Source: CAYZTD01 sp964638155 (GTDB taxonomy: Archaea; Thermoplasmatota; E2; DHVEG-1). Taken from it: 64,000 bases of DNA. The stretch covers positions 61,828-125,827 of the forward strand of contig CAZWYI010000001.1 in NCBI GenBank assembly GCA_964638155.1, in the 5' to 3' direction. Both the position numbers and the translations under genes were made by a program. The notes below the pieces were generated by a model, which was given only the letters and a program-made list of their open reading frames with translations, did not search any database and had not been told where the DNA came from. Positions within the stretch are counted from its first letter, which is position 1, and the number at the start of each line of letters is the position of its first letter. Shown here one piece after another: positions 1-9,171 of the stretch.

Positions 1-375
1 ATGAGGAATAAAATGACAAATTTTGATTATAAAATGGTAATTGTTACAAGAAACGATTTAAAGCTTTCACCTGGAAAACTAGCTGCACAGGTTGCACATG
101 CCGCAGTAAATTGTGCAATTTCAACTAAAAAGAATAATTCTCAGTGGTTTAATAAATGGCAAAATGAAGGGGGGAAAAAAGTAGTTACAAAGGTAGAATC
201 TGCCGATGATTTTTTTATTTTAAAAGAAAAAGCAGAGGGTTTTAAGATGTCTACATCTCTAATTGAAGATGCAGGGCACACTGAAATACCTGCAGGAACA
301 AAAACTGTTCTTGGAATCGGTCCAGCGCCAAGTAATATCATAGATCAAGTAACCGGCAATTTAAAAATTTTATAA
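1..375 (+). CDS. pth2: Archaeal-type peptidyl-tRNA hydrolase (Pth2)
   Basis: This enzyme releases peptides from peptidyl-tRNA that drops off the ribosome. The 124-residue protein matches the usual ~115-120-residue Pth2 size. It carries the family signatures: an N-terminal strand (KMVIVTRNDLKLSPGKLAAQVAHAA), the basic KLAAQVAHA helix, and the C-terminal TVLGIGPAPSNIIDQVTG segment. The reading frame begins at the first base of the window, so the true start may be here, at the internal ATG at position 13 (MTNFDYK), or upstream of the window. It is convergent with the next gene across a short A-rich gap. Confidence 0.92.
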   Translation: MRNKMTNFDYKMVIVTRNDLKLSPGKLAAQVAHAAVNCAISTKKNNSQWFNKWQNEGGKKVVTKVESADDFFILKEKAEGFKMSTSLIEDAGHTEIPAGTKTVLGIGPAPSNIIDQVTGNLKIL

Positions 376-409
376 AAAAAAGAAAAAAAGGATATTTTCC
401 AAAGAAAAA

Positions 410-1177
410 TTATTTCCTTTTATTTATTAGGATTAGTGCAATAGCTAACGCTGCTATTAGAGTTAATATTTCAAATCCAGGGGTCCCACTGCCAGACTCG
501 CCGCCTGAATCCCCTGTATTTTCAGTGTTTTCAGAATCTGTATTTGTTTCTCCATCTCCTGTTTCATCCGAAGTATCTTCTCCATCTGGTGTGTCGTCTG
601 AATCATTGGAGTTTGTTCCTTCATCATCTCCTGAGTCTTCAGTTGACTCTTCTTCATAGTATGGCGCATAGGTGTTAGGAGCATAATCCCAATATGCTTC
701 AGTTCCATCAACAGTTTCCATAGCATAACCATGAACATCAAAAGAGTCATCACCATGATTAATTTCAATTGTTGCAGTAAAAGTATTTCCTGAAACAGGA
801 TTTGTTAAAGACCCGCCTTCACCTAAATATCCATTTTCTCCGGCCCATCCTCCAGTACCACTGGCATAATATATCATATATTTTCCAGATGAGCTCTCTA
901 GATAAATATAATACACGTGATTAGCATCAGATTGTATCTCGCCTTTAACAACTAAAGTTGCAGTTAACTGAGAACCAGAGAGATCATAGCTAATGCTTGT
1001 TATATCAACATTGTCTCTTGAACTAGCTTGATTCCATGAATACCCCGATGCAGTTAGTTTTTGTTTCCAAACATCCCCTTGACCGTCACTTACGTTTACT
1101 GCAGAAACATTACTGCAAAAGAAAATTAATGCAATAAATACTGCAAAAAATAAAAAAGTTTTTTTTCCAAATTTCAT
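410..1177 (-). CDS. Exported surface protein with PGF-CTERM-like sorting signal
   Basis: The 255-residue protein has an N-terminal signal peptide (about residues 1-26, ending FCSNVSA). A beta-rich body of about 140 residues follows. Next comes a low-complexity linker rich in Asp, Glu, Ser, Thr and Gly (about 170-230). The C-terminus is GTPGFE, a hydrophobic helix and NKRK. That tripartite tail is what archaeosortase substrates of the PGF-CTERM class look like, so the protein is probably processed and lipid-anchored at the S-layer or cell surface. The body domain is not recognised. It is transcribed alone, divergent from the DUF99 operon. Confidence 0.75.
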   Translation of the reverse strand: MKFGKKTFLFFAVFIALIFFCSNVSAVNVSDGQGDVWKQKLTASGYSWNQASSRDNVDITSISYDLSGSQLTATLVVKGEIQSDANHVYYIYLESSSGKYMIYYASGTGGWAGENGYLGEGGSLTNPVSGNTFTATIEINHGDDSFDVHGYAMETVDGTEAYWDYAPNTYAPYYEEESTEDSGDDEGTNSNDSDDTPDGEDTSDETGDGETNTDSENTENTGDSGGESGSGTPGFEILTLIAALAIALILINKRK

Positions 1178-1264
1178 ATCTTATCCTCGAATCTCCGAAA
1201 ATATGTATTTTTTATATAAACTTGTTGAAAAAATTTCTAAACTAGTTTTTCTTTATGAGTCTAA

Positions 1265-1837
1265 ATGAAAAAAGAAATTAGACTTCTTGGGATAGATGAT
1301 GTTCCTTTCAAGTTTAAAGATAAGAAAGTTACAATAATAGGAGTAGTAATGAGAGGAGGAAAGTATATAGAAGGAGTACTAAAAAAAGAAGTTACAACAG
1401 ACGGATTAGATTCAACTGATAAATGTATAGAGATGGTAAATAAAACGAGGCATAAAACCCAAATTAAAGCAATACTTCTTGATGGAATAGCATTAGGCGG
1501 TTTCAACATTGTTGACATTGAAAAATTATATTCTAAAACTGACATTCCTGTAATAACTATTACCAGAGACAAACCAGATAATCAAAAAATAAAAGATGCC
1601 CTAAAAAAACATTTTTCAGATTGGGAAAAAAGATTATATCTAATAGAAAAAGGAAATATGATAAAAATAATTACAAAACACAATCCAATCCATATTAAAT
1701 GTGCAGGTATTAGTGCAGATGAGGCAAAAGAAATAATAAAGATATCAACAATTAGGGGTGTTATCCCAGAGCCGATAAGAGTAGCACATATAATAGCATC
1801 TGGAATAACAAGGGGTGAATCATATGGGAAAGCCTAA
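1265..1837 (+). CDS. DUF99 / UPF0215 family protein
   Basis: The 190-residue protein matches the archaeal DUF99 (UPF0215) family from its N-terminal RLLGIDDVPF motif through GVVMRGGKYIEGVL, LLDGIALGGFN and PVITITRDKPD to the C-terminal IPEPIRVAHIIASGI. The family has an endonuclease V-like fold, but its function is not established. It is first in a tight operon. Its 3' end overlaps the start region of the ferredoxin gene by 14 bases, so the two are probably translationally coupled. Confidence 0.85.
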   Translation: MKKEIRLLGIDDVPFKFKDKKVTIIGVVMRGGKYIEGVLKKEVTTDGLDSTDKCIEMVNKTRHKTQIKAILLDGIALGGFNIVDIEKLYSKTDIPVITITRDKPDNQKIKDALKKHFSDWEKRLYLIEKGNMIKIITKHNPIHIKCAGISADEAKEIIKISTIRGVIPEPIRVAHIIASGITRGESYGKA

Positions 1838-2012
1838 AGCAAAAGTTGATAAGAAAAAGTGTCTTGCCTGTGGCGGATGTATATCAGTTTGCCCACAAGA
1901 TGCTATATCCTGGATAGCAAACAAAGCAGAAGTCGATCCTGAGAAATGCATAAGCTGCGCGATATGTATTAGAACATGTCCTGTTGGAGCAATAAAAGGA
2001 GATGGTTTATAA
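1824..2012 (+). CDS. 2[4Fe-4S] ferredoxin
   Basis: This is a small ferredoxin of 62 residues with two cluster motifs, CLACGGCISVCP and CISCAICIRTCP. Each is C-x2-C-x2-C-x3-C-P, so two [4Fe-4S] clusters are expected. A GTG at 1815 is also possible. I prefer ATG 1824 because AGGGGTGA at 1811-1818 is a good ribosome-binding site for it. The stop codon overlaps the start of the next gene (TAATG). Its position directly before geranylgeranyl reductase suggests it is that enzyme's electron donor, which is an inference from gene order. Confidence 0.9.
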   Translation: MGKPKAKVDKKKCLACGGCISVCPQDAISWIANKAEVDPEKCISCAICIRTCPVGAIKGDGL

Positions 2013-3223
2013 TGAAATATGATGTAGTAATTGTTGGATCGGGGCCTGCAGGTAGTGTTACAGCAAGATTTGCAGCAGAAGGAGGAGCAAAAGTTCTCGT
2101 AATCGAGAGGCGTGCAGAAGTAGGTGTACCAGTACTTTGTGGGGAAGGTATTAGTAGAAAAATTGATGAATGGAATATTATCAAAGGAAATAGATGGATA
2201 GCAGGAAAAATGGATGGAGCGCGAATATATTCGCCTGATAAAACATGCGTCGAAATTGGCTCTGAACAAGCTGGAAACGAAACAGGATATGTTATTTATC
2301 GAGATATTTTTGATCAAGAACTAGCACGTAGTGCCATTAAAGCTGGAGCTACTTTTATGATGAATACTAGAGCAGAAGGGCTTATCAAAGAAGGAGATAA
2401 AATAAAAGGAATACGTGCTAAAAGATTTGATGAAGAACTCGAAATAAAAGCAGATATCATTGTTGGTGCTGATGGAGTAGAATCAAAAATCGGCCAATGG
2501 GCAGGAATAGAAACAAAACTTGATCCTAAAGACTTGGAAACCTGCTGCCAATACACTCTTACAAATGTAGATGTTAAAGACGAATACTGCGATTTTTATC
2601 TTGGAAAAGAAATCTCTCCAGGAGGCTATATATGGGTTTTTCCAAAAGGAAAAAACATTGCAAATGTAGGAATAGGAATCCTAGCAAGTCTTTCAGAGGG
2701 GGGCCTTGCTAAAGAATTATTAGATGAATTTATCTCAAAAGATCCTCGATTTAAAAATGGTTCACCCATACGTTTTCTTGCAGGAGCAGTACCAGTTGCA
2801 AAACCGATAGAAACAGTAAGAGATAACATAGTTTTAGTTGGTGATGCTGCAAGACATGTCGATCCCATAACCGGCGGAGGTCTAACACATTGTCTAGAGG
2901 GAGGGAAAATAGCAGGACAAACTATAGCAGAAGCAATAAAAAGAGAAGATTACAGTAAAGAATTCTTAACTAAATATGAAGAAGGATGGAAAAATGCATT
3001 TGGACAAAAACTAAAACGTAATTATTTAGTAAAAGAAATAATGCTAGATATGAAGGATAAAACACTAAATAAAATTGCAGATTCATTAAAAGATGTAGAA
3101 TTTGATGAGATAAGTACACATGGCCTTATAAAAGAAATAGCGAAAAAACATCCAACTCTTATGATGAAACTACTTCCGCTACTGAAATATAGAAAAAAAC
3201 TTAAGGAGACTAAAGAAGAATGA
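2012..3223 (+). CDS. Digeranylgeranylglycerophospholipid reductase (geranylgeranyl reductase family)
   Basis: This flavoprotein saturates the isoprenoid chains of archaeal membrane lipids. The 403-residue protein starts at the ATG overlapping the ferredoxin stop. It shows the FAD-binding fold: VIVGSGPAGS near residues 5-14, ERR closing the first beta-alpha-beta unit, GADGVESKIGQW mid-protein, and GDAARHVDPITGGGL near residue 275, the second FAD motif of the family. The PxxCGE-like segment VPVLCGEG is also present. The next gene starts within its stop codon (ATGA), so reductase, ferredoxin and NAD kinase are probably co-translated. Confidence 0.9.
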   Translation: MKYDVVIVGSGPAGSVTARFAAEGGAKVLVIERRAEVGVPVLCGEGISRKIDEWNIIKGNRWIAGKMDGARIYSPDKTCVEIGSEQAGNETGYVIYRDIFDQELARSAIKAGATFMMNTRAEGLIKEGDKIKGIRAKRFDEELEIKADIIVGADGVESKIGQWAGIETKLDPKDLETCCQYTLTNVDVKDEYCDFYLGKEISPGGYIWVFPKGKNIANVGIGILASLSEGGLAKELLDEFISKDPRFKNGSPIRFLAGAVPVAKPIETVRDNIVLVGDAARHVDPITGGGLTHCLEGGKIAGQTIAEAIKREDYSKEFLTKYEEGWKNAFGQKLKRNYLVKEIMLDMKDKTLNKIADSLKDVEFDEISTHGLIKEIAKKHPTLMMKLLPLLKYRKKLKETKEE

Positions 3224-4032
3224 AATGGGGTCTAGTATGTAATTACCAAGTGAAAAAAGCATGTTCTGTAGCTGAAGAGGTATACTCTTTTATATCAGAA
3301 AATGGAGAAACATTTGTAGATAAAAAATGTGCAAAAAAAGTAGATACAAAAGGTTTTACCTTAGAAGAAATAAATAAAAAAGCAGATGTTGTAGTAACAA
3401 TTGGAGGAGACGGAACAGTATTACGCGCCCTTGAGAAGATTGAAAAACCTATTTTTGCAATAAACTCAGGCGGAATGGGTTTTTTATGCGAAGGCGAATC
3501 AAAATATGCAAAAGAAGGTTTGCAACGGGTAATCGATGGTAGATATAACATAGAAGAAAGAGCGAAACTAAAAGTAACAGTAGATGGAAAAAGACTTCCT
3601 GATGCTGCAAATGAAATAACAGTTCAAACAGCACGCATTGCAAAAATAATGTATCTACAAATTTTTGTAGAAGATGAACTGCTTGAAACATATGGAGCAG
3701 ATGGAGTAATAGTTGCAACACCAACCGGGAGTACTAGTTATGCACTTAGCGCAGGTGGACCAATATTAGATCCAGCGGTTAACGCTATGGTAATAGCACC
3801 AATTGCACCATTTAAACTAAGTGCAAGACCGTGGGTTATACCAATTGATAAAAAAATTGGTATAAAATTATTATACAAAAGTAAAGAAGCACATATTGTA
3901 ATAGATGGAGAATCCCCTCAGCCGGTATCACCAGAAAGTAAAATTACTATTACTGGTTCAGAAAAAAAGGCAAAATTTATTCGTTTTGGTGAAAGTTTTT
4001 ATCAGATGGTAAGATTAAAACTGGTAAGGTAA
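3220..4032 (+). CDS. nadK: NAD kinase
   Basis: This enzyme phosphorylates NAD to NADP. The 270-residue protein has the GGDGT motif (TIGGDGTVLRALE, about residues 66-78), NSGGMGFLCEG, and the signature GADGVIVATPTGSTSYALSAGGPI. Its start overlaps the end of the geranylgeranyl reductase gene by four bases. Location in a lipid-reduction operon is plausible, since NADPH is a likely reductant for that pathway. Confidence 0.93.
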   Translation: MKWGLVCNYQVKKACSVAEEVYSFISENGETFVDKKCAKKVDTKGFTLEEINKKADVVVTIGGDGTVLRALEKIEKPIFAINSGGMGFLCEGESKYAKEGLQRVIDGRYNIEERAKLKVTVDGKRLPDAANEITVQTARIAKIMYLQIFVEDELLETYGADGVIVATPTGSTSYALSAGGPILDPAVNAMVIAPIAPFKLSARPWVIPIDKKIGIKLLYKSKEAHIVIDGESPQPVSPESKITITGSEKKAKFIRFGESFYQMVRLKLVR

Positions 4033-4036
4033 ACTA

Positions 4037-4453
4037 ATGGGTTTTTTTAGAAAAAAGAAAAAAAAATATCCAAAACAGAAAGAATGGAAGATTACTAATG
4101 ATTGCCTTGATTTGATCTTTGCCTGTTCTAAAGACGTTCACCCTAACGAATTTGGTGGTCTATTACGAGTTGATGATACCTTAAAAGACACTATAACTGA
4201 ACTCATGATGCTCCCGGGGACAATACATGGAGATTCACATGCAATATTCAGACTCCATATGATGCCAGTTGATTTTTCAGTTGTAGGAACTATTCATAGC
4301 CACCCCGGACCTTCGGCAAATCCCTCAAAAGCAGACTTGGCTCTTTTTAGTAAACACGGGAAAATACATATCATATCCGCATCACCATACAATTCTTCTT
4401 CGTTTAAAACATATAATCAAAAAGGCGAAGAAATAAAAATTAAAATTGTTTAA
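4037..4453 (+). CDS. JAMM/MPN+ metalloprotease family protein
   Basis: The 138-residue protein carries the JAMM zinc site: a glutamate in HPNEFGG near residue 35, and HSHPGPSANPSKAD (H-x-H-x10-D) near residues 87-100. Archaeal JAMM proteins include desampylases, which cleave ubiquitin-like SAMP modifiers. No SAMP or E1 gene is in this window, so the substrate is not known. It follows nadK after four bases and closes the operon. Its stop overlaps the end of the convergent serine hydrolase gene. Confidence 0.85.
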   Translation: MGFFRKKKKKYPKQKEWKITNDCLDLIFACSKDVHPNEFGGLLRVDDTLKDTITELMMLPGTIHGDSHAIFRLHMMPVDFSVVGTIHSHPGPSANPSKADLALFSKHGKIHIISASPYNSSSFKTYNQKGEEIKIKIV

Positions 4454-5655
4454 TTTGCTTTTTCAAATAACAAATTTGAAATGTCATTATAAACTCTAAA
4501 TTTGAAATCTGTAAATATTCTCGGTGCAACTCTTTTGAAATGAAAATTTGAAAACATTATTATTGCAGCTTTATCAGATCTGCGTATCATCATATCACAA
4601 CAATATCCAAGGGCTCCTCCATTATAGCCTTCATAAATCTCATCATCTACAGTCAAAGTTATCCATCCAAGACCATGTGACAAATTATGACCATAAAAAG
4701 GCATAACGCAATCTTTATACTGAATTCTATGCATTTCTTTAATTGTGGTTTCATTTAAAATTGTAACATTATCATAGGTTCCATTATTTATGTGAATCAA
4801 AAGATATTTTGACAAATCAATAACAGTAGTTCTTAGACCTGCAAATGGTGATTGACTTTTTAGATCATAGTGAAAAAGTGGCATATACAAAGGACCACCT
4901 ATATGATAATACGGTCGAGCTATCCTATTTTTATCAAGCTTATTAACATTAAAACTTGTATTTTTCATACCTAAAGGATCGAAAATGTTTTCTTTACAAT
5001 ATTCATCAAATTTTTTGCCTGTAATTTTTTCAATAATCGCTCCAACGATTATAAAACCTGTATTTGAATATGCTAAATTATCACCTGGTTTATACTCGCG
5101 CCAATGATCTTGTTTGTAATATTTACCACCTGGAATAATTCTATCTTTAACCCACTGTGTAGAATTATCACTAAAAGTGTAAAAAGAAAAAATCAAATCC
5201 ATATCAAAATTAATACTAGACTGGTGTGCTAGAAGCATACGAAGAGTGATATTTACATTTGGAAAAATTGGGTTTTTTATATCATATGGAAAAAAGTGAC
5301 TGATATTTTCATCAAGACCGATTTTATTTTGCTCAACAAGCTGAAGTACAGCAGTGGCTGTAACAGTCTTTGAAATGGATCCAATATCATAGATTGTATT
5401 GACATTTGCTTTTTTATTAAAATAAAAATGCGATTTACCAAATGCCTTTTGATAAATTATATTGTTGTCTTTGATGACACAAGCAGTAATAGAAGGTATA
5501 TGTAATAACTTCATTGTGAGTTTGATTTTTGTTTCAATACTAAGAAAATCCTCAATTTCATTACAATTTTTTTCAGATGACGTTAAAGTTATATTATTTG
5601 CAAAAACCAATATCAAAACAAATATTGATATTATTACAATTTTTTTCCTTTTCAT
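4450..5655 (-). CDS. Exported serine hydrolase, class C beta-lactamase / PBP4* fold
   Basis: The 401-residue protein has an N-terminal signal or membrane anchor (residues about 4-25) followed by a beta-lactamase-type hydrolase domain. It has the S-x-x-K motif (S93-I-S-K96), the Y-x-N motif (Y196-S-N198) and a C-terminal GGALGY segment in place of KTG. It therefore probably acts outside the cell on an ester, peptide or amide. Archaea lack peptidoglycan, so a true penicillin-binding role is unlikely. It is a single-gene unit, divergent from the next membrane protein gene. Confidence 0.85.
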   Translation of the reverse strand: MKRKKIVIISIFVLILVFANNITLTSSEKNCNEIEDFLSIETKIKLTMKLLHIPSITACVIKDNNIIYQKAFGKSHFYFNKKANVNTIYDIGSISKTVTATAVLQLVEQNKIGLDENISHFFPYDIKNPIFPNVNITLRMLLAHQSSINFDMDLIFSFYTFSDNSTQWVKDRIIPGGKYYKQDHWREYKPGDNLAYSNTGFIIVGAIIEKITGKKFDEYCKENIFDPLGMKNTSFNVNKLDKNRIARPYYHIGGPLYMPLFHYDLKSQSPFAGLRTTVIDLSKYLLIHINNGTYDNVTILNETTIKEMHRIQYKDCVMPFYGHNLSHGLGWITLTVDDEIYEGYNGGALGYCCDMMIRRSDKAAIIMFSNFHFKRVAPRIFTDFKFRVYNDISNLLFEKAN

Positions 5656-5881
5656 AAAAATACCTTTATATTTCTTATTATAATCTATTGAAAGTTTTAA
5701 TATATAAAGATAATGTTATAATAATAACAAAAACCATCTATTTGTTAACTTAGTTACTTAAAATTTCAATAAGAAACATTCATATATTCTATGTTAAGAT
5801 AAATTATAAACATATTACTTTTTAAAATTAGTCAAATGTAAGCATTTATAAACAAAATAATAATCATTAAAATGAGAGAGG

Positions 5882-6952
5882 ATGGAAGGCTCACCAATCG
5901 ACATAGTAATATTTGCACCACTTGCACCAATCCTTGGTGTTCTATTATTTTGGTTTATAAAACTTTTATTCATAGAAGCTCAAAAATATTTCTTAGATAA
6001 AATTAGATCAAAACATGAACCACTATGCAGATTTACAAATTTTCTAGGAATATTCTTTCAAACAATATGCCATGCTCTTGGATATACTATTACAAAAAGC
6101 GGCATTTCAGATGTATATCTAAGTATCAACTATGGAAGAGTTGCACCTAAAAAAGAAAAAAAAGGTCTTTTTGAATGGGTTTCAAACGCCTTTTTGTTTA
6201 TAGGTCCTTTTTTTATACCTGCTTTTTTAATATTGCTCTGTTTGATGATTTTAATACCAGATCTATTACACATTCAAATTCCTGTTGAAATTGTAAATAT
6301 TAAATACACGTTTGGAGCACATCTCATCTCTTTTGGAACTAATCTCTATATTTTCACACAAAAATTTTTTGTGTTCATGGCAAGAGATTTAGATCTATTA
6401 AATCCAGGGCACCTTGGTTTTTTTCTATTATTAATCTTTCTGGGCCTTGGAATTAGACCAAGCTATATTGGAGAAAAAAAAATAGATAGAGTAGACATGA
6501 TATATGATCTAAAAAACGTATGGAATTTGATAACCCACAAACCACTATATATACTGTTGCTGGTGCTTCTCTCATATAATTTCTTTTATATTTCTATTCT
6601 TTTTGATGCTAATTGGTATACACTTGTTTTTACAATATTTGGATTTCTTTCAGTAATTTCGATTATAGCAATAATTATTGCACACCTGCTGATATTTCTC
6701 ATTAGAGCAACCGATAAAATAGATGGAAGAAAAAAATATATTCCCTATCTAATACTGCCTGTCTCCTATATTTTGATAAAAATACTATTTTATTTTTATC
6801 CATATGAATATCAAAATAGTATTTCATTACTATTTATGTTACTCATGACTTTTCTAGTAACAATGCTGTTAATTGGAAAGGGCGATAAATTTAAAACCAT
6901 TTTAAGCATAAAATTACGTAAGAAAAAAACTAAGGAGGAAGAAGATGGCTGA
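5882..6952 (+). CDS. Multi-pass membrane protein, unknown function
   Basis: The 356-residue protein has about eight hydrophobic segments and a basic, charged C-terminus. I do not recognise the family with certainty. An early segment reads QTICHALGYTITKSG and is followed by a membrane segment with GPFFIP. This loosely recalls a site-2-protease-type membrane enzyme in which the H-E-x-x-H zinc motif has been lost (H-A-L-G-Y), but the resemblance is weak. The last eight bases overlap the start of the PH-domain gene, so the two are translationally coupled and their products may interact. Confidence 0.7.
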   Translation: MEGSPIDIVIFAPLAPILGVLLFWFIKLLFIEAQKYFLDKIRSKHEPLCRFTNFLGIFFQTICHALGYTITKSGISDVYLSINYGRVAPKKEKKGLFEWVSNAFLFIGPFFIPAFLILLCLMILIPDLLHIQIPVEIVNIKYTFGAHLISFGTNLYIFTQKFFVFMARDLDLLNPGHLGFFLLLIFLGLGIRPSYIGEKKIDRVDMIYDLKNVWNLITHKPLYILLLVLLSYNFFYISILFDANWYTLVFTIFGFLSVISIIAIIIAHLLIFLIRATDKIDGRKKYIPYLILPVSYILIKILFYFYPYEYQNSISLLFMLLMTFLVTMLLIGKGDKFKTILSIKLRKKKTKEEEDG

Positions 6953-7850
6953 GGAAGAAACCCTTAAAAACGAAAGACTAGAGAAAATACTATCCCCGCA
7001 CCCCTTGTCCTTTATGAGATATCAATCACTAGCAATTTTTCTCATGGTATGGGGCGCAGTACATGGATGGCTTGCAAATGCTTCAGATATAAACTGGGGG
7101 TGGGGAGCAATAGGAGATGCAAACAGTTATGTCATGATGATTGTAGTATGGGCCCTTGTGCTATTAATAGCAGGAGTAATAGCCGCATTAACTACTGTTC
7201 GATGGAGTATTTTTTTCATGTATCTATTAATTGTTTTAGGTGGAATAGGACTTATGTTCTGGCAGAACTGGCAAAGCTCTGCTCAGATATTTATACCAGT
7301 ATACACCATTTCAATATCTATACTAGGCTTTCTTTTAGTAGAATGGTACAGACGTAGTCATAAATATATAATATCCAACCAAAGAATCGTATTTAAAGGA
7401 GGAATTGTCACTAAAGAAGAAAGAACACTTAGATATGACAAAATATCAGATATAAACTCAAAACAAGGGATACTTGGCCAAATCTTTGGTTTTGGAACAA
7501 TTATACCTATATCACAATCGGGTTTCGGACTTGGAAGCGACCAATCATTTGCCGCAGGTGGAGTAGAAGTAGGAAGTAAAAAAGTAGGATTACTTGGGAT
7601 ATTTGGCGGTGGAAAAGAAGTGCAAACCCCAAGAACAAGAACATACTATGAATTACATGGTGTTTATCCATACAAAGAAATAAAAAAAATAGTTGAAAAC
7701 ATGGTGCAGGATAGTGTTGTTACACCATACCAACAAGAACAAGTAGCCTTTCAGAAAGAACAAGTAGATATCCAAAAACAAATGAGAGATCTATTGAAAT
7801 CACAGGAAGAACCTAAAAACAATGATTCAGAAAAAAAGGAAGAAAATTAA
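6945..7850 (+). CDS. Membrane protein with bacterial-type PH domain (bPH2, YdbS-like)
   Basis: The 301-residue protein has four hydrophobic segments in the first ~130 residues. A PH domain of the YdbS/bPH2 type follows: EWYRRSHKYIISNQRIVFKGGIV, then RYDKISDINSKQGILGQIFGFGTI. The C-terminal ~60 residues are charged, with a QEQVAFQKEQVDIQKQ coiled-coil tendency. Such proteins sit at the membrane with unknown ligands. It shares an eight-base overlap with the upstream membrane gene. It converges with the transporter gene that follows. Confidence 0.85.
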   Translation: MAEEETLKNERLEKILSPHPLSFMRYQSLAIFLMVWGAVHGWLANASDINWGWGAIGDANSYVMMIVVWALVLLIAGVIAALTTVRWSIFFMYLLIVLGGIGLMFWQNWQSSAQIFIPVYTISISILGFLLVEWYRRSHKYIISNQRIVFKGGIVTKEERTLRYDKISDINSKQGILGQIFGFGTIIPISQSGFGLGSDQSFAAGGVEVGSKKVGLLGIFGGGKEVQTPRTRTYYELHGVYPYKEIKKIVENMVQDSVVTPYQQEQVAFQKEQVDIQKQMRDLLKSQEEPKNNDSEKKEEN

Positions 7851-7863
7851 AAAAAATATCCTT

Positions 7864-8493
7864 TTATTCATTCTTCCAGATAGGTTCTCCTAGGCGAAGA
7901 ATTACTTTTTTAGCCATTGTATTTAATATCACTGCAGCTGCTGTATAAAACGATAAAACAGAGGTTAACATAAGAAATATTCCTGCAAAAAATGCAGAAG
8001 TTCCAATGAAATAATGAGGTATCAAGAAAATCACTGCTAGATCAACAGCAATTAGAATTGAAAAAAGTGCTTTATTAGTCATAAGAGAAGCAATAGTTGC
8101 AATCAAACTAAAAAATAGTATAGCAATAAGACCAAAACCATAATGCTCAATTACAAAACTTTCTCCACCAAAAAGAATAATCAAAAGAGTAAGAGCAATA
8201 GCATACATAGTCATAGAATAAGTACCAAAAACAGTTGCCCCAAAAATATTATCGCGCTTAAACTCCATAAAACAAGCAATAAGTTGAGAAGTAGCACCAA
8301 ACATAAGAACCCAAGGAATCATAAGAGATTTTGAACCTTGTGTTAACCCTAGGTCACTTGCGCCAAGAACAAATGCGGCAACAGCAAGACCAAGAAGACC
8401 TAAAGCAGCTGGCTCAGCAACATTAAAATTTTGATTGTTAAGAGATTTTCCTGAAATATTTATCACCTGATTTGCAAAAGAAATGAAAAACAT
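7864..8493 (-). CDS. GPR1/FUN34/YaaH family transporter (acetate/succinate type)
   Basis: The 209-residue protein has six predicted membrane helices. Near the N-terminus it carries the family signature N-x-A-E-P-x-x-L-G-L (NVAEPAALGLLGLAVAAFVLG). Members move acetate or related small acids, or ammonium, across the membrane. It is transcribed alone and is divergent from the arginine decarboxylase gene, with about 40 bases between starts. Substrate is not deducible from sequence alone. Confidence 0.85.
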   Translation of the reverse strand: MFFISFANQVINISGKSLNNQNFNVAEPAALGLLGLAVAAFVLGASDLGLTQGSKSLMIPWVLMFGATSQLIACFMEFKRDNIFGATVFGTYSMTMYAIALTLLIILFGGESFVIEHYGFGLIAILFFSLIATIASLMTNKALFSILIAVDLAVIFLIPHYFIGTSAFFAGIFLMLTSVLSFYTAAAVILNTMAKKVILRLGEPIWKNE

Positions 8494-8535
8494 ATAGAAA
8501 TAGTTTTATAAAATAAAATAGTATGCAGTGAAAAT

Positions 8536-9081
8536 ATGGTACCAAAAAAAGTATTCTTTACAAAAGGCGTAGGCATACACAAACACGAACTTCAATCATT
8601 TGAACTAGCTCTAAGAAATGCAGGAATAGAAAAATGCAACCTAGTAAAAGTATCAAGCATCGTACCACCAAACTGTAAGATAATTTCAAGAGAAAAAGGA
8701 GTAAAAATGCTAAACCCTGGAGAAATCACATATTGCGTGATGAGTAAAAACAAAACAGAGGAGCCAAACAGATTAATAGGTTCATCAATAGGAGTAGCTA
8801 TTCCAAAAGAAAAAGATACCTATGGATACATTTCAGAACACCATACTTTCGGAAAAAAAGCACAAACCGTAGGGGATCATGCTGAAGATCTTGCTGCAAC
8901 CATGCTTGCAACAACACTTGGTCTTGAATTTGATCCAGACAAAGCATGGGATGAAAGAAAACAAGAATACAAAATGAGTGGACAATTTGTAAGAACTCAA
9001 AGCATAACACAAACTGCAAGAGGAGAAAAAACAGGTTTATGGACAACAGTTATTGCTGCAGCGGTATTTATAGAAAAATAA
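8536..9081 (+). CDS. pdaD: Pyruvoyl-dependent arginine decarboxylase
   Basis: This enzyme makes agmatine from arginine for polyamine synthesis and, in archaea, for tRNA-Ile agmatidine. The 181-residue proenzyme has the self-cleavage motif KVSSIVPP. By family knowledge, cleavage between Ser40 and Ser41 makes the pyruvoyl cofactor from Ser41. PGEITYCVMS and the acidic segment near residue 115 (DHAEDLAATML) also match. It is monocistronic and close to the divergent transporter gene. Confidence 0.92.
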   Translation: MVPKKVFFTKGVGIHKHELQSFELALRNAGIEKCNLVKVSSIVPPNCKIISREKGVKMLNPGEITYCVMSKNKTEEPNRLIGSSIGVAIPKEKDTYGYISEHHTFGKKAQTVGDHAEDLAATMLATTLGLEFDPDKAWDERKQEYKMSGQFVRTQSITQTARGEKTGLWTTVIAAAVFIEK

Positions 9082-9120
9082 TAAAAAGAGTCTTTAATTT
9101 TTTAAATTCAAAAAAAAGGT

Positions 9121-9129
9121 TTTATATGC
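9121..9129 (+). promoter_or_regulatory. TATA box of the PEP synthase gene
   Basis: TTTATATGC lies about 43 bases before the ppsA start codon. It is followed by an A/T-rich leader and a ribosome-binding site AAGGGAGAG at about 9155-9163. Distance and sequence fit an archaeal TATA box with a short leader. This is assigned by eye only. Confidence 0.5.
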
Positions 9130-9171
9130 TTTCTTTTGTTAACAAATTTATTATAAGGGAGAGACAAACTC

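Noticed and set aside
5882..6952. Functional site-2 protease
   Set aside because: The only candidate zinc motif reads H-A-L-G-Y, without the catalytic Glu and second His, and no clear partner Asp motif is seen.
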